Origin: Candidatus Lariskella endosymbiont of Epinotia ramella
GTDB taxonomy: Bacteria > Pseudomonadota > Alphaproteobacteria > Rickettsiales > Midichloriaceae
Assembly: GCF_964019805.1 (NCBI RefSeq)
Contig: NZ_OZ026472.1
Location: 62,001-126,000 of the forward strand
DNA length: 64,000 nucleotides
Reading direction: 5' to 3'
The notes below the pieces were generated by a model. That model did no database searches, was not told where the DNA came from, and saw nothing but the letters and a program-made list of their open reading frames with translations. Shown here one piece after another: positions 27,657-35,880 of the stretch. How positions within the stretch are numbered: the first letter of the stretch is position 1; each line of letters starts with the position of its first letter. The position numbers were made by a program, and so were the translations under genes.

Positions 27657-28203
27657 ACCTAATAAGATTATAAATTTGTTTGCATTTATTCAACTATAAA
27701 TTGCGCCGTGTTAAACATTGGAGCATGCTTACCTAAGATCGTCATACTGTTCAAAATTAATGCTTTTAGAATGTGCCTTATGTATTTTACACTTGTGTAC
27801 CATTCTTCTTAGCTCTTTTTGAAGTCTAATTTCGTATCTAGTCTGTCCGTCAAAAATCAATTTGCTGCGCGAATAAATTTTTGCCGAAAGTTCAATGTAC
27901 AAAATTAGCTTGTAGGTGTGGCCCTATGCTAATTTTTGGATATATTCATTGGTCCCATGCCGCGCGCAAACACTATTTTCACAAAATCCGTAAGGTTTTT
28001 GCATTTATTATGACATTTCCTTACGGATTTAAAGCGCTATTTTGACGCTCGGGGCACTATTTCATGCGCACTTTTGAGACTTTTGGCGCGCGTACTATAT
28101 AATATTTTACTCAGAAAATTAAATACTAACTATTACTGGAAGTATAAATGCAAATAGTGATTTTTAAAACAAAATCAGAGATGTCAATTACAGCGCAAAA
28201 TCA
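27657..28203. other. spacer with D and C repeats, then the old ychF downstream sequence
   Basis: A truncated D repeat (27738-27836) runs straight into a C repeat (27847-28105). The 28106-28203 stretch was once the sequence immediately downstream of ychF; its last three bases (tca, 28201-28203) are the original ychF stop codon on the minus strand. Confidence 0.7.
27847..28105 (-). repeat. C-family repeat, full copy
   Basis: Common module (gtccgtcaaaaatcaatttg, aaattagcttg, gctaatttttggatatattc), then the C tail: cacaaaatccgtaaggtttt, ttattatgacatttccttac, ggatttaaagcgctatt, gcgcacttttgagacttttg, ending ggcgcgcgtac. The arms tccgtaag/cttacgga form a hairpin. Confidence 0.85.
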
Positions 28204-29546
28204 AATATTGAGGGTTTATCCCATTGATTGTGTAAATTTTTTAGAGCCATTAAAATCTCCCATCAAATTTGATTATAAAATGAGCCATAGCTTCATTCCA
28301 GTTAGAGATAGGCATGGTCCATTTTTTGGTAATATAATCAATCGTTAGGTATAAAACCTTGAATACCGAATCATCATTTGGGAAAACACGCTTATTTCTT
28401 GTAACTTTTCTCAACTGACTATTCAGCGATTCTATAGCATTTGTAGTGTAAATTATCTTACGGATACTCTCTGGATATTGCAGAAATATTACAAGATTCT
28501 CCCAATTATTATACCAGGATTTTGCTATATGTGGATATCGTTTACTCCATTTCTTATCAAAAGATTCTAGGGCAAGATGCGCTTCATCTTCAGTAGCAGA
28601 GCTATAAATAAGCTTTAAATCTGATGCCAATAATTTTCTGTCTTTATATGATACATACTTCAGGCTATTTCTAATTTGATGTACTATACAAAGCTGATGC
28701 TCAGTTTTGGGATAACTTGCGCATATAGCTTCAGACATACCAGTCAGGTTATCACTACAGGCAATTAATATATCTTTTAATCCTCGATTCTTCAATTCAG
28801 TAAAATTACTAAGCCAGAATTTAGATCCTTCATTCTCACTTATCCATAATCCTAAAATATCTTTCCGGCCCTGTAAATCTATACCCAGCGCAACATATAC
28901 TGATTTATTAATTATCTGTTTATCTTGCCTTACCTTAACTATTAAACAATCAAAATATACTATAGGATATAATGGTTCAAGAGGTCTACTCTGCCAAATT
29001 CTAACCTCATCAATTACATCATCTGTAACCCTACTAATTAAACTCTCACTAACTTCTGCTCCATATAATTCTTGTAATTGGATCTTGATATCAGACAAAC
29101 TCATCCCCTTGGCATACAGAGATATTATCTTTTGATCTAAACCATCTATTCTTGTTTGATTCTTGGAGACAATTACAGGTGCAAATTTACCTTCTCTATC
29201 TCGCGGAATATTTAACTCGATACTGCCATTCTCAGTAATCAAATTCTTATTATAATGACCATTCCTGCAATTCTCAGTTTCAGACCTATCATATTTGTTA
29301 TAACCTAAGTGTTCAGACATTTCTGCCTGCAAGGCTCTCTCCAAAATACTCTTCGTTAATTCCTTAATCAATCCATCCTGCTTCAGTACTGTCTTTAAAT
29401 CCGCTCCTCCTTCTATCAGTAAATCTATCGCTTCATTTATTTTCTTATTCTTTTCTGTCTTCATTCTAATTACCTATATTCTTTATTAATTCCAAATATA
29501 GGCTCTACTATAATTTACACAATCTTTGATAAAGACTCAATATTGA
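28204..29546 (-). mobile_element. IS256-family insertion sequence with 8-bp target duplication
   Basis: The element proper is 28212-29538 (1,327 bp). Its inverted ends share tttatc and gattgtgtaaatt and the inner tagagcc, with mismatches between. It is flanked by the direct repeat AATATTGA (28204-28211 and 29539-29546), the 8-bp duplication expected of IS256. Joining the flanks with one duplication copy removed restores the ychF end ...RFNI followed by TGA. The element is therefore an insertion into the last codons of ychF. Confidence 0.92.
28250..29464 (-). CDS. IS256-family (Mutator) transposase
   Basis: A 404-residue transposase, full length. The catalytic triad is visible as D172 (VYFDCLIV), D238 (ACSDNLTG) and E345 (TTNAIESLN). 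The family's C/H signature is in LCIVHQIRNS (259-268), and the N-terminal zinc-like CRNGHYNK is present. No stop or frameshift is seen, so the enzyme may still be active. It reads in the same direction as ychF, within the IS bounded by an 8-bp duplication. Confidence 0.95.
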   Translation of the reverse strand: MKTEKNKKINEAIDLLIEGGADLKTVLKQDGLIKELTKSILERALQAEMSEHLGYNKYDRSETENCRNGHYNKNLITENGSIELNIPRDREGKFAPVIVSKNQTRIDGLDQKIISLYAKGMSLSDIKIQLQELYGAEVSESLISRVTDDVIDEVRIWQSRPLEPLYPIVYFDCLIVKVRQDKQIINKSVYVALGIDLQGRKDILGLWISENEGSKFWLSNFTELKNRGLKDILIACSDNLTGMSEAICASYPKTEHQLCIVHQIRNSLKYVSYKDRKLLASDLKLIYSSATEDEAHLALESFDKKWSKRYPHIAKSWYNNWENLVIFLQYPESIRKIIYTTNAIESLNSQLRKVTRNKRVFPNDDSVFKVLYLTIDYITKKWTMPISNWNEAMAHFIIKFDGRF

Positions 29547-30636
29547 ATCTGAAGTGCATTACATCGCCGTCTCGTATAATATATTCTCTTCCTTCAAGGC
29601 GCATTTTCCCTGCTTCTTTTGCCCCAATTTCGCCACTATGTTTTATGTAGTCATCATAAGATATTGTTTCTGCGCATATAAAGCCTCTAGTAAAATCTGT
29701 GTGGATTACTCCAGCTGCGTCTGGCGCTGTGGTATTTTCTTTGACATTCCACGCGTGCGCTTCTTTAGGTCCTATTGTAAAGAAAGTGATTAAATCGAGT
29801 GCTTTGTAACTGCTCTTTATTAATTTGCTCAAAGCACTCTCTGTAAGTCCAATACTACTAAGGAATTCTTCCTTTTCAGCTTGATTCTGAAGAAGAGCTA
29901 TCTCAGCTTCAATTTGAGCTGATATAAGGATAATTTCTGCACCTAGCGGACCAATCTTATCTGATACGCTTTGTGTATAGATATTACCACTATTGACATC
30001 TTTCTCTGGGACGTTACATGCATATAAAATTGGCTTGGAAGTAAGTAATTGTAGGATATTGACATCATTTTTTGATATTCCTTCTTTTTTCAATATCTCT
30101 CTTGCTGGTTTTCCATCATTGAGTAGCTTAATAATCTCTTCTATTAACTGAAGTTGAGTTGCTGCACCTTTATCTTGCTTTGCTTTTTTTTCTAGGTTAA
30201 GTCGCCTTTTTTGAAGACTTTCTAAGTCTGCCAGCATTAGCTCTGTTTCTATTATTTCAGCATCTCTTAGAGGGTCTACGTTTCCCGCGACATGGATAAT
30301 GTCATCGTTATCGAAGCATCGTAAAACATATATTATGGCGTCGACTTCTCTAATATGCCCTAAGAACTGATTTCCAAGTCCCTCTCCTTTACTTGCACCT
30401 TTAACAAGACCTGCGATATCAACAAAATCTATTTGAGTATGTATGATTTCCTTAGAGCCAGCAATTTCCGCTAGTGCCATTAGCCTATCATCTGGGACAG
30501 CAACTCGTCCGATATTTGGTTCAATAGTGCAAAAAGGGTAATTTGCAGCTTCTGCTGCCATAGTGCTGGTCAGTGCGTTGAAAAGAGTTGATTTTCCAAC
30601 ATTGGGAAGGCCAACAATGCCACATTTTAAACTCAT
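29515..30636 (-). CDS. ychF: ribosome-binding ATPase YchF, 3' end rewritten by an IS
   Basis: Obg-related P-loop protein that prefers ATP and binds ribosomes. The 373-residue protein starts MSLKCGIVGLPNVGKSTLFN, with the P-loop GLPNVGKST at 8-16. It continues with the switch region DIAGLVKGASKGEGLGNQFL, a coiled-coil arm around 130-190, and the TGS domain ending REYIIRDGDVMHFRFNI. The normal family end is at this point. Here seven extra residues (ESLSKIV) and the TAA at 29515 are read from the end of the adjacent IS256 element. The original TGA is now at 28201-28203. The TGS core looks intact, so the protein probably still works. Confidence 0.96.
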   Translation of the reverse strand: MSLKCGIVGLPNVGKSTLFNALTSTMAAEAANYPFCTIEPNIGRVAVPDDRLMALAEIAGSKEIIHTQIDFVDIAGLVKGASKGEGLGNQFLGHIREVDAIIYVLRCFDNDDIIHVAGNVDPLRDAEIIETELMLADLESLQKRRLNLEKKAKQDKGAATQLQLIEEIIKLLNDGKPAREILKKEGISKNDVNILQLLTSKPILYACNVPEKDVNSGNIYTQSVSDKIGPLGAEIILISAQIEAEIALLQNQAEKEEFLSSIGLTESALSKLIKSSYKALDLITFFTIGPKEAHAWNVKENTTAPDAAGVIHTDFTRGFICAETISYDDYIKHSGEIGAKEAGKMRLEGREYIIRDGDVMHFRFNIESLSKIV

Positions 30637-31398
30637 ATCTAATTGCTATATATATATTTAATAAAAACGTGCTATTTCTTATTCATTCATATAGTTTTCG
30701 TAGTTAAGTGAACAAGTCACTTAACTGTGACTTTAGTAGGAATTCTATATGATATATTAATTGGTGAATAAAACCGCATTTGTAGTAATGTATGTGATGC
30801 TTTTCAAAATTTGCGTCTTCAAAACGCGTTTTATGTGTTTTGTATACAGCTCTGTTAATCAAGTCATTGTATAGGATTTTAGCTTAAGTATTACATTATT
30901 ACTTCGTTAATTTTTTTCAAATATGTAAAAGTATTCGATATAGAAAGTAAACTTGTACTCTAAAAAAATCATACTCAAAACCCCTTGCGCAAAACACTTA
31001 TATCAGTAGTGTTACACATGCAACTAAATTCTTCCTAACTCTTTTTGAATTCTAATACCAACTCCCACAAATAATAGAACACTTTAACTTCGCCTTTTTA
31101 GGAAATTTAAGCGCATTCCTTTTCGCTGTACTTTTAGTGCCGCTAAATTCAAATCTCATCTTAAATTTTCTAAAAATACGCAGCAAATATATGCTATTAT
31201 TTATGAGATTTTGTATAATTTCGTATGTACACAAGCTAAATACCAGCTCTGCATTTACCTACGGTATATATGCATAGCAAATTCTATTACTATTTATTCC
31301 TTTCCTTTGAAAACTAAAGGTTTATATGCTGTAGCATAGGTATAACAGATGTTACAGCACGCATTTTACTAAATTTTTATAGGCGATTTACAGCAAAT
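30637..31398. repeat. D repeat interrupted by both a B and an F element
   Basis: The D sequence starts at about 30792 (tgatgcttttcaaaatttgc, gttttatgtgttttgtatac). It is broken by a B element (about 30893-31017), resumes (aaattcttcctaactctttt), is broken again by an F element (31052-31215), and ends at about 31270 (atttcgtatgtacacaagct, catttacctacggtatatat). No gene lies in this spacer; a 60-codon frame at 31052-31234 is inside F. Confidence 0.8.
31052..31215 (-). repeat. F-family element nested in D
   Basis: Bounded by loosely inverted ends, cccacaaataatag and ctattatttatgaga. Internal blocks are ggaaatttaagcgcattcct, gctgtacttttagtgccgct, caaatctcatcttaaatttt and acgcagcaaatatatgc. It sits between tctaa and tttcgtatg of a D repeat. 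Confidence 0.8.
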
Positions 31399-31968
31399 CT
31401 AATCAAAGCTTGCTCCTCTTGCTATGAAATCATAACTGCGCATGGTTTCTATTCCAAGGACTTCACTTGTGGCTTTTAATACTGATACAACACGTCCAAT
31501 ATCTCGGATTGTTGTCATTGCAATTCCATCGTCTGTCAACTTTTTTTTATGTATGTTGACGCAGTATTGGCATCCATTTAGGATAGATGCTGCCAAGCAA
31601 TATATCTCAAAATCGCTTTTTGTAACTTCTATATTGAATATGCTATCCATGTAAAGTTCTAATGGCATATTGATTAGCTCTGGATCACATGTGTAATGAG
31701 CAAATCTATAATACGTGTTGTTCATAGACATCATCACTGCTGCGATTTTGCAGGCTTTTGCATCTACTTCTTCAAGATGAAGCTTTGCTTCAGCGCGGAT
31801 TGCATTTAGCAACTGCTCGTTTCCTAGCAAGTAGCCAACAGTTAGTGCAACACCATAAAGTTGCGGATTTGCTAAAGATGTATTTCCGTTCACAAAGATT
31901 GAAAGAAGATTTTGCTTTATGTTCAACGCATACTCTGGTAGTTTCTTTGCTACGCTAGATACAGACAT
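31399..31968 (-). CDS. AhpD/carboxymuconolactone decarboxylase-like protein
   Basis: A 189-residue protein with the AhpD fold. The redox motif is NGCQYCVNIHKKKL (about 139-152), a CxxC followed three residues later by histidine, as in the alkylhydroperoxidase AhpD active site. An N-terminal helical repeat (NPQLYGVALTVGYLLGNEQL) also fits. The likely role is reduction of organic peroxides by a thiol cycle. AhpC is not adjacent, so the partner is unknown. Other members of this superfamily lack peroxidase activity, but the intact CxxC and histidine favour it. Confidence 0.85.
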   Translation of the reverse strand: MSVSSVAKKLPEYALNIKQNLLSIFVNGNTSLANPQLYGVALTVGYLLGNEQLLNAIRAEAKLHLEEVDAKACKIAAVMMSMNNTYYRFAHYTCDPELINMPLELYMDSIFNIEVTKSDFEIYCLAASILNGCQYCVNIHKKKLTDDGIAMTTIRDIGRVVSVLKATSEVLGIETMRSYDFIARGASFD

Positions 31969-32467
31969 AATTAATATTCCCTAAAAAGTGTATTGATCTC
32001 TTGTATTTAAGTAATTTTATCAAAAAGACGCTAAAAATTTTTATATGCATGTAAAGGCATGTGGTGTAGTTCAGAATATGTATCACCTAATTTTAATATA
32101 AAAAATCAAAAGTGGACATAATTTTGAATTGCACATAGCTCAACCTGGCTAAATAAAGCATTGCAAAAATTAACTAACTACAACCTTCTTGAGTCAAAAG
32201 TGCTTAGTTTGCATGCGATATCCTTTAATTACACGGCATATAGGTTAATACTAATAGTAGTCTGACATCTTTTATAGTTCTTTAATTGGTTATGCAACAT
32301 TATTTTTGCACTTGGCAAAATATATTATAAGCGTCTTTGCTCATAAAGATTTTTCTAAAAATTCTTGTAAAGCAAAAATTGCAAAAATAAAGAGAAAAAT
32401 GTATATTGCTATTTGTAAGCCTAATTTGCAACATGTAATCTTAATAATAAATCCAGCAAGTGCAGTC
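31969..32467. other. spacer before nuoC
   Basis: No repeat family or RNA gene is recognised in 31969-32300. The open frame of nuoC extends back to 32306, but that 54-codon extension is not like the family, so this stretch is treated as leader. Confidence 0.5.
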
Positions 32468-33067
32468 ATGCAGAAACTTAGTAAAATAAAACAACTTCTT
32501 ACTTCTGACATTTCTCCTCCTGTCATCTCAGCTCAAGAGGTACATGGCGAACTTGTTGTTCTTGTGGATACAGAAGATTTGCTTACATTAATGCAATTTT
32601 TAAGGGATGACAAGAACTGCAGATTCTCAGCGCTTATGGATATATGCGCCGTAGATTACCCAAGTCGTACTGAGAGATTTGAAGTAGTGTACCACATGTT
32701 AAGTGTTGAGCATAATCTTAGAGTAAGAGTGAAATTGTGTGCCGGCATAGAAGACATAGTTCCTAGTTTAACTGATTTATTTGGGTCAGCTGGATGGTAT
32801 GAAAGAGAGGTTTGGGATTTGTATGGAGTTTATTTCAAAGGCAACACAGACTTGAGAAGAATATTGACAGATTACGGCTTTGTAGGGCATCCTATGCGGA
32901 AAGATTTTCCCTTAACTGGATACACTGAAGTTAGATATGATCTTATCCAGGAAAAGGTGGTCTATGAGCCTGTTAAACTAAGTCAAGAATTTAGGAACTT
33001 TGATTTCTCAAGTCCTTGGTATGGACCAAATTATATATTACCTGGAGATGAAAAAGCATCAAAATAG
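32468..33067 (+). CDS. nuoC: NADH-quinone oxidoreductase subunit C
   Basis: 30-kDa subunit in the peripheral arm of complex I. I place the start at ATG 32468 (MQKLSKIKQLLTSDI), giving 199 residues, the normal length. The frame is open from 32306, and an ATG at 32399 with agaga upstream is an alternative. The family signature is intact: GWYEREVWDLYGVYFKGNTD, LRRILTDYGFVGHPMRKDFP, TGYTEVRYD, and a C-terminal FRNFDFSSPWYG. nuoB and nuoD, usually adjacent, are absent. nuoI and nuoH are elsewhere in this window, so the operon is scattered. ubiA, needed for the quinone this complex reduces, follows directly. Confidence 0.93.
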   Translation: MQKLSKIKQLLTSDISPPVISAQEVHGELVVLVDTEDLLTLMQFLRDDKNCRFSALMDICAVDYPSRTERFEVVYHMLSVEHNLRVRVKLCAGIEDIVPSLTDLFGSAGWYEREVWDLYGVYFKGNTDLRRILTDYGFVGHPMRKDFPLTGYTEVRYDLIQEKVVYEPVKLSQEFRNFDFSSPWYGPNYILPGDEKASK

Positions 33068-33110
33068 CATAGTACGTTTACAAATATTTCTATCAAATTT
33101 TTTTGATAGG

Positions 33111-34004
33111 ATGTCAAAAAGACGCTTGCTGATACCTAAAATTTACGATAATTTCATAAATTCTTCTAAAATAGCGCGCCTGATGCGCCTAGATAAGCCT
33201 GTGGCTTGTGTGTTGCTTATCCTTCCAGTTTTGTGGGTGATTGCCTTCAATCTGAAAGATGTATTTAAACTTATATACTTCTTCTTGCTGTTTTCAGTCG
33301 GTGCTCTTGTTATGAGGAGTGCTGGTTGTATCATCAATGATATAGCAGATCGCAAATTTGATCATAGTGTAGAAAGAACAAAAAATAGACCACTTACATC
33401 TGGGGAAGTCAGTTTAGGTATGTCTTTATGCGTTCTTGCAATACTTCTTTTGTTAGGTATGATCATATTGATGCAATTGCCGGATGCTGCTATTTATATC
33501 GGTTTTGCTGCAGTGCTGCCAATTATCGTATATCCATTTATGAAGCGCTTCACACACTTTGCACAGTTTTTTCTTGGATTTACTTTTAATATTGGTGTAG
33601 TAATTGCTTGGATTGCTGCAACAGGATATTTTTCAATTCATGGCTTGTTGTTATATGTAGCATCTGCAATGTGGACTGCTGGATATGATACGATTTATGC
33701 ACATCAGGACAGGACTGATGATGTTTTGCTGGGGCTCAAGTCAACTGCTATAAAATTTGGAGATAATACACCGCTATTTGTTTGGCGTATATATCAGGTG
33801 GCAATTACTGCTATATGTATCGTTGGTCTTGCGCTACATATGAATATTATTTTTTATGCTTTTATGGGTATTGCTGCTTACCATTTATATTGGCAAACTG
33901 AAACTTTAGATATTCATGATGCTAAGAGTTGTGGTATTAAGTTCAAATCAAATATTGAATTTGGTGTGATAGTTTTACTTGGAATTTTGCTCGGTCACAT
34001 ATAA
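33111..34004 (+). CDS. ubiA: 4-hydroxybenzoate polyprenyltransferase
   Basis: Attaches the polyprenyl tail to 4-hydroxybenzoate in ubiquinone synthesis, in the inner membrane. The start is uncertain. The ATG at 33111 gives 297 residues, matching the family; ATG 33048 or the frame opening at 33000 would overlap nuoC. Two Mg-pyrophosphate motifs are present: NDIADRKFDHSVERTKNRPL, and DTIYAHQDRTDDVLLGLKST in the second half. About eight hydrophobic helices are seen. The nuoC-ubiA pairing places a quinone gene next to a complex I gene. Confidence 0.93.
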   Translation: MSKRRLLIPKIYDNFINSSKIARLMRLDKPVACVLLILPVLWVIAFNLKDVFKLIYFFLLFSVGALVMRSAGCIINDIADRKFDHSVERTKNRPLTSGEVSLGMSLCVLAILLLLGMIILMQLPDAAIYIGFAAVLPIIVYPFMKRFTHFAQFFLGFTFNIGVVIAWIAATGYFSIHGLLLYVASAMWTAGYDTIYAHQDRTDDVLLGLKSTAIKFGDNTPLFVWRIYQVAITAICIVGLALHMNIIFYAFMGIAAYHLYWQTETLDIHDAKSCGIKFKSNIEFGVIVLLGILLGHI

Positions 34005-34065
34005 GTATATTTCAAATGAGAATTATACAATACTGAGTTGTGAGATAATAGATTTCTTCTTTAAA

Positions 34066-34200
34066 CTCAAGCTTCAAGTGATGCAAGTGCAAGAAGCACA
34101 ACTTGCATCACATGAAGGCTCAATGATACGACAAAGCAATTTGCTGCCAGAACAAACGTTTTTTAGAAGAAGTCTAATGAGGCGCTTGGCCGGTAGTTAG
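34066..34200 (+). repeat. G-type sequence shared with 63.2 kb
   Basis: Blocks gcttcaagtgatgcaagtgc, aagaagca, aaagcaatttgctgccagaa, caaacgt and agaagaagtctaat match the insert at 63187-63351 with substitutions and one large indel. Only two copies are seen. Confidence 0.5.
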
Positions 34201-34261
34201 ATGTGCTGTGTGAGGACTAGTTTATATAAATTATCTAGGCACTGCGGGTAGAGCCTTAGTT

Positions 34262-34515
34262 TGTCCGTCAAAAATCGATTTGCTGCGCAAATAAATTTTT
34301 GTGGAAAGTTAAATGTACAAAAATTAGCTTTTAGCCCTGGCTCTGCCATAATTTTTGGATATATTAATTTGTCCTGTACCTAGCAAACACTACCTAACAA
34401 AATCCATAAGGTTTTTGGCAATTTTGCTACTTTTTCTGCTGGGCTTTCGGTGCGCCATAATTACTTGCAGGCCAAGATAAATACTGCGCTCCTTAGAGTT
34501 ATGACGCAAGCGACT
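34262..34515 (-). repeat. A-family repeat, reverse copy
   Basis: From gtccgtcaaaaatcgatttg through acaaaaattagcttttagcc, taatttttggatatattaat, ggcaattttgctactttttc and tgctgggctttcggtgcgcc to gagttatgacgcaagcgact. Confidence 0.85.
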
Positions 34516-34580
34516 ATCTATAGTGTTTTTCGCATATTATAAGATCATTGTATTTTTACGCAAATTAGGAGGTTAATAAC

Positions 34581-35243
34581 TTGAATAAGATCAATAAAAG
34601 TGTATTGAAGGACGTTATGCAAAATACTACTAATTTCTATGAATGGCGCACGTTTCGTGCTGTTTTAATGTGTATAACTCTTTCTTTTACTTTAATCAGC
34701 GCTGGTTGTGCACTTTTTATTCCAGTTGCTGCTGTTACGGCTGGTGCTGTCATGATGGATCAGAGATCTATAGGAGCTGTTGTTGATGATAATGTGATAT
34801 TTACAAAGATTAAGGGAGAGTTTGGTAGGTTTGCTGTAAAGGATGTATTCACTAAAGTAGCCGTTAATGTTAAAGAAGGACGTGTTATGCTTACAGGCGC
34901 AGTAAAAGAGGAGTACTACAAGCATGAAGCAGTCAGAATTGTTTGGGGCGTTATGGGTGTCAAAGAAGTCATAGATGAAATTATTGTCTCAAGTGAGGTA
35001 ATTAATAGTGCAAATGATACTTGGATCGCTAATCAGGTTAGAAGTAAGTTTTTATTCAGAAAAAATATGGATTCTGTAAACTATACAACTGCTGTAAATA
35101 ATTCTGTTGTGTTCCTCTTTGGAATAGCTCAAGATCAGGCAGAATTAGATTTAGCAATAGAAATTGCTAGTTCTGTGAAAGGTGTTAGAAAGGTAATTAA
35201 TCATGTTTTGTTATCTAATGATCAAAGACGAAGAGTTCCTTAA
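34581..35243 (+). CDS. BON-domain lipoprotein (DolP/OsmY-like)
   Basis: A 220-residue outer-membrane-type lipoprotein. A perfect AGGAGG at 34567-34572 sits 8 bases before TTG 34581 and supports this unusual start, although ATG 34617 is in frame. A hydrophobic signal ends in the lipobox LISAGC with Cys43. Two BON domains follow: about 70-140 (TKVAVNVKEGRVMLTGAVKE) and about 145-213 (NNSVVFLFGIAQDQAELDLA, SVKGVRKVINHVLL). BON proteins bind phospholipids and support envelope integrity. It lies between two A repeats, with its own leader. Confidence 0.88.
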   Translation: MNKINKSVLKDVMQNTTNFYEWRTFRAVLMCITLSFTLISAGCALFIPVAAVTAGAVMMDQRSIGAVVDDNVIFTKIKGEFGRFAVKDVFTKVAVNVKEGRVMLTGAVKEEYYKHEAVRIVWGVMGVKEVIDEIIVSSEVINSANDTWIANQVRSKFLFRKNMDSVNYTTAVNNSVVFLFGIAQDQAELDLAIEIASSVKGVRKVINHVLLSNDQRRRVP

Positions 35244-35880
35244 ATATATCGGTTAAGCACTTGTAAATAGCACTAGCACGTTTGTTTTATAAGATGAACG
35301 TTATGAATTTTTTTGTATGTTTAGTGCCTGCTGCGTATTTTGGCAAAATTAGAATACTTCGTAAGTATATCCGCTAAAAATTGCTTTGCTACGCAAATAA
35401 ATTTTTGCAGAAAATTAAATGTACAAAAATTAGCCTAAAGCCAAAGGTCCCAGCACTAATTTTCAGATATTATTTGTCCTGTACCTAGCAAATACTATTT
35501 AACAAAATACATAAGATTTTGGATAAATTTGCCATTTTCTACTGGACTTTTGGTGCACCATAATTGCTTGCATGTCAATATCAATCCTCTAGTTTCTTGT
35601 AAGTTATGACGCAAAAACTCATAAATTCTAAGGAGGTAAGAGCATTATTTTAGTATTATATGTTCCAATCCTTATTCGAGATTCTCCTTTGATATTTCAA
35701 ATGTAGCTTATTCATCTAAGATAATATACAAAGACGTAATAATTCCATCGTTCTTTCGGGCGCATATGAGGATTTTTAGGTATTTTGTGATTTGCAAACT
35801 CTATTTATCATGTCTATAATCATTCTAGAAGGTGTTGCACAGTTTGTGTTTTTAACTTGTTTTAGATCTTTGGAGAGCAG
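35244..35880. other. spacer with reverse A repeat
   Basis: An A repeat covers 35366-35618. The remaining 260 bp before the RND gene contain no recognised gene or repeat. Confidence 0.65.
35366..35618 (-). repeat. A-family repeat, diverged reverse copy
   Basis: Recognised by aattgctttgctacgcaaat, gtacaaaaattagcctaaag, gcactaattttcagatatta, gtcctgtacctagcaaatac, attttctactggacttttgg and aagttatgacgcaaa. Confidence 0.8.

Larger units (their letters stand above)
34005..34580. other. spacer with G repeat and A repeat
   Basis: A G-type sequence lies at 34066-34200 and an A repeat at 34262-34515. The short stretch atctaggcactgcgggtag (34232-34250) resembles a B end. A 73-codon frame at 33979-34200 falls in the ubiA tail and the G sequence and is not called. 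Confidence 0.6.

Noticed and set aside
28148-28348. 66-codon plus-strand ORF at the IS256 left end
   Set aside because: It spans the old ychF downstream region, the target duplication and the IS end, so the frame is a product of the insertion.
31052-31234. 60-codon minus-strand ORF
   Set aside because: It lies inside an F element; the frame is not preserved in the F copy at 16.7 kb.
33979-34200. 73-codon plus-strand ORF after ubiA
   Set aside because: It overlaps the end of ubiA and the G-type sequence; there is no ribosome binding site, and the matching segment at 63.2 kb is not open in the same way.
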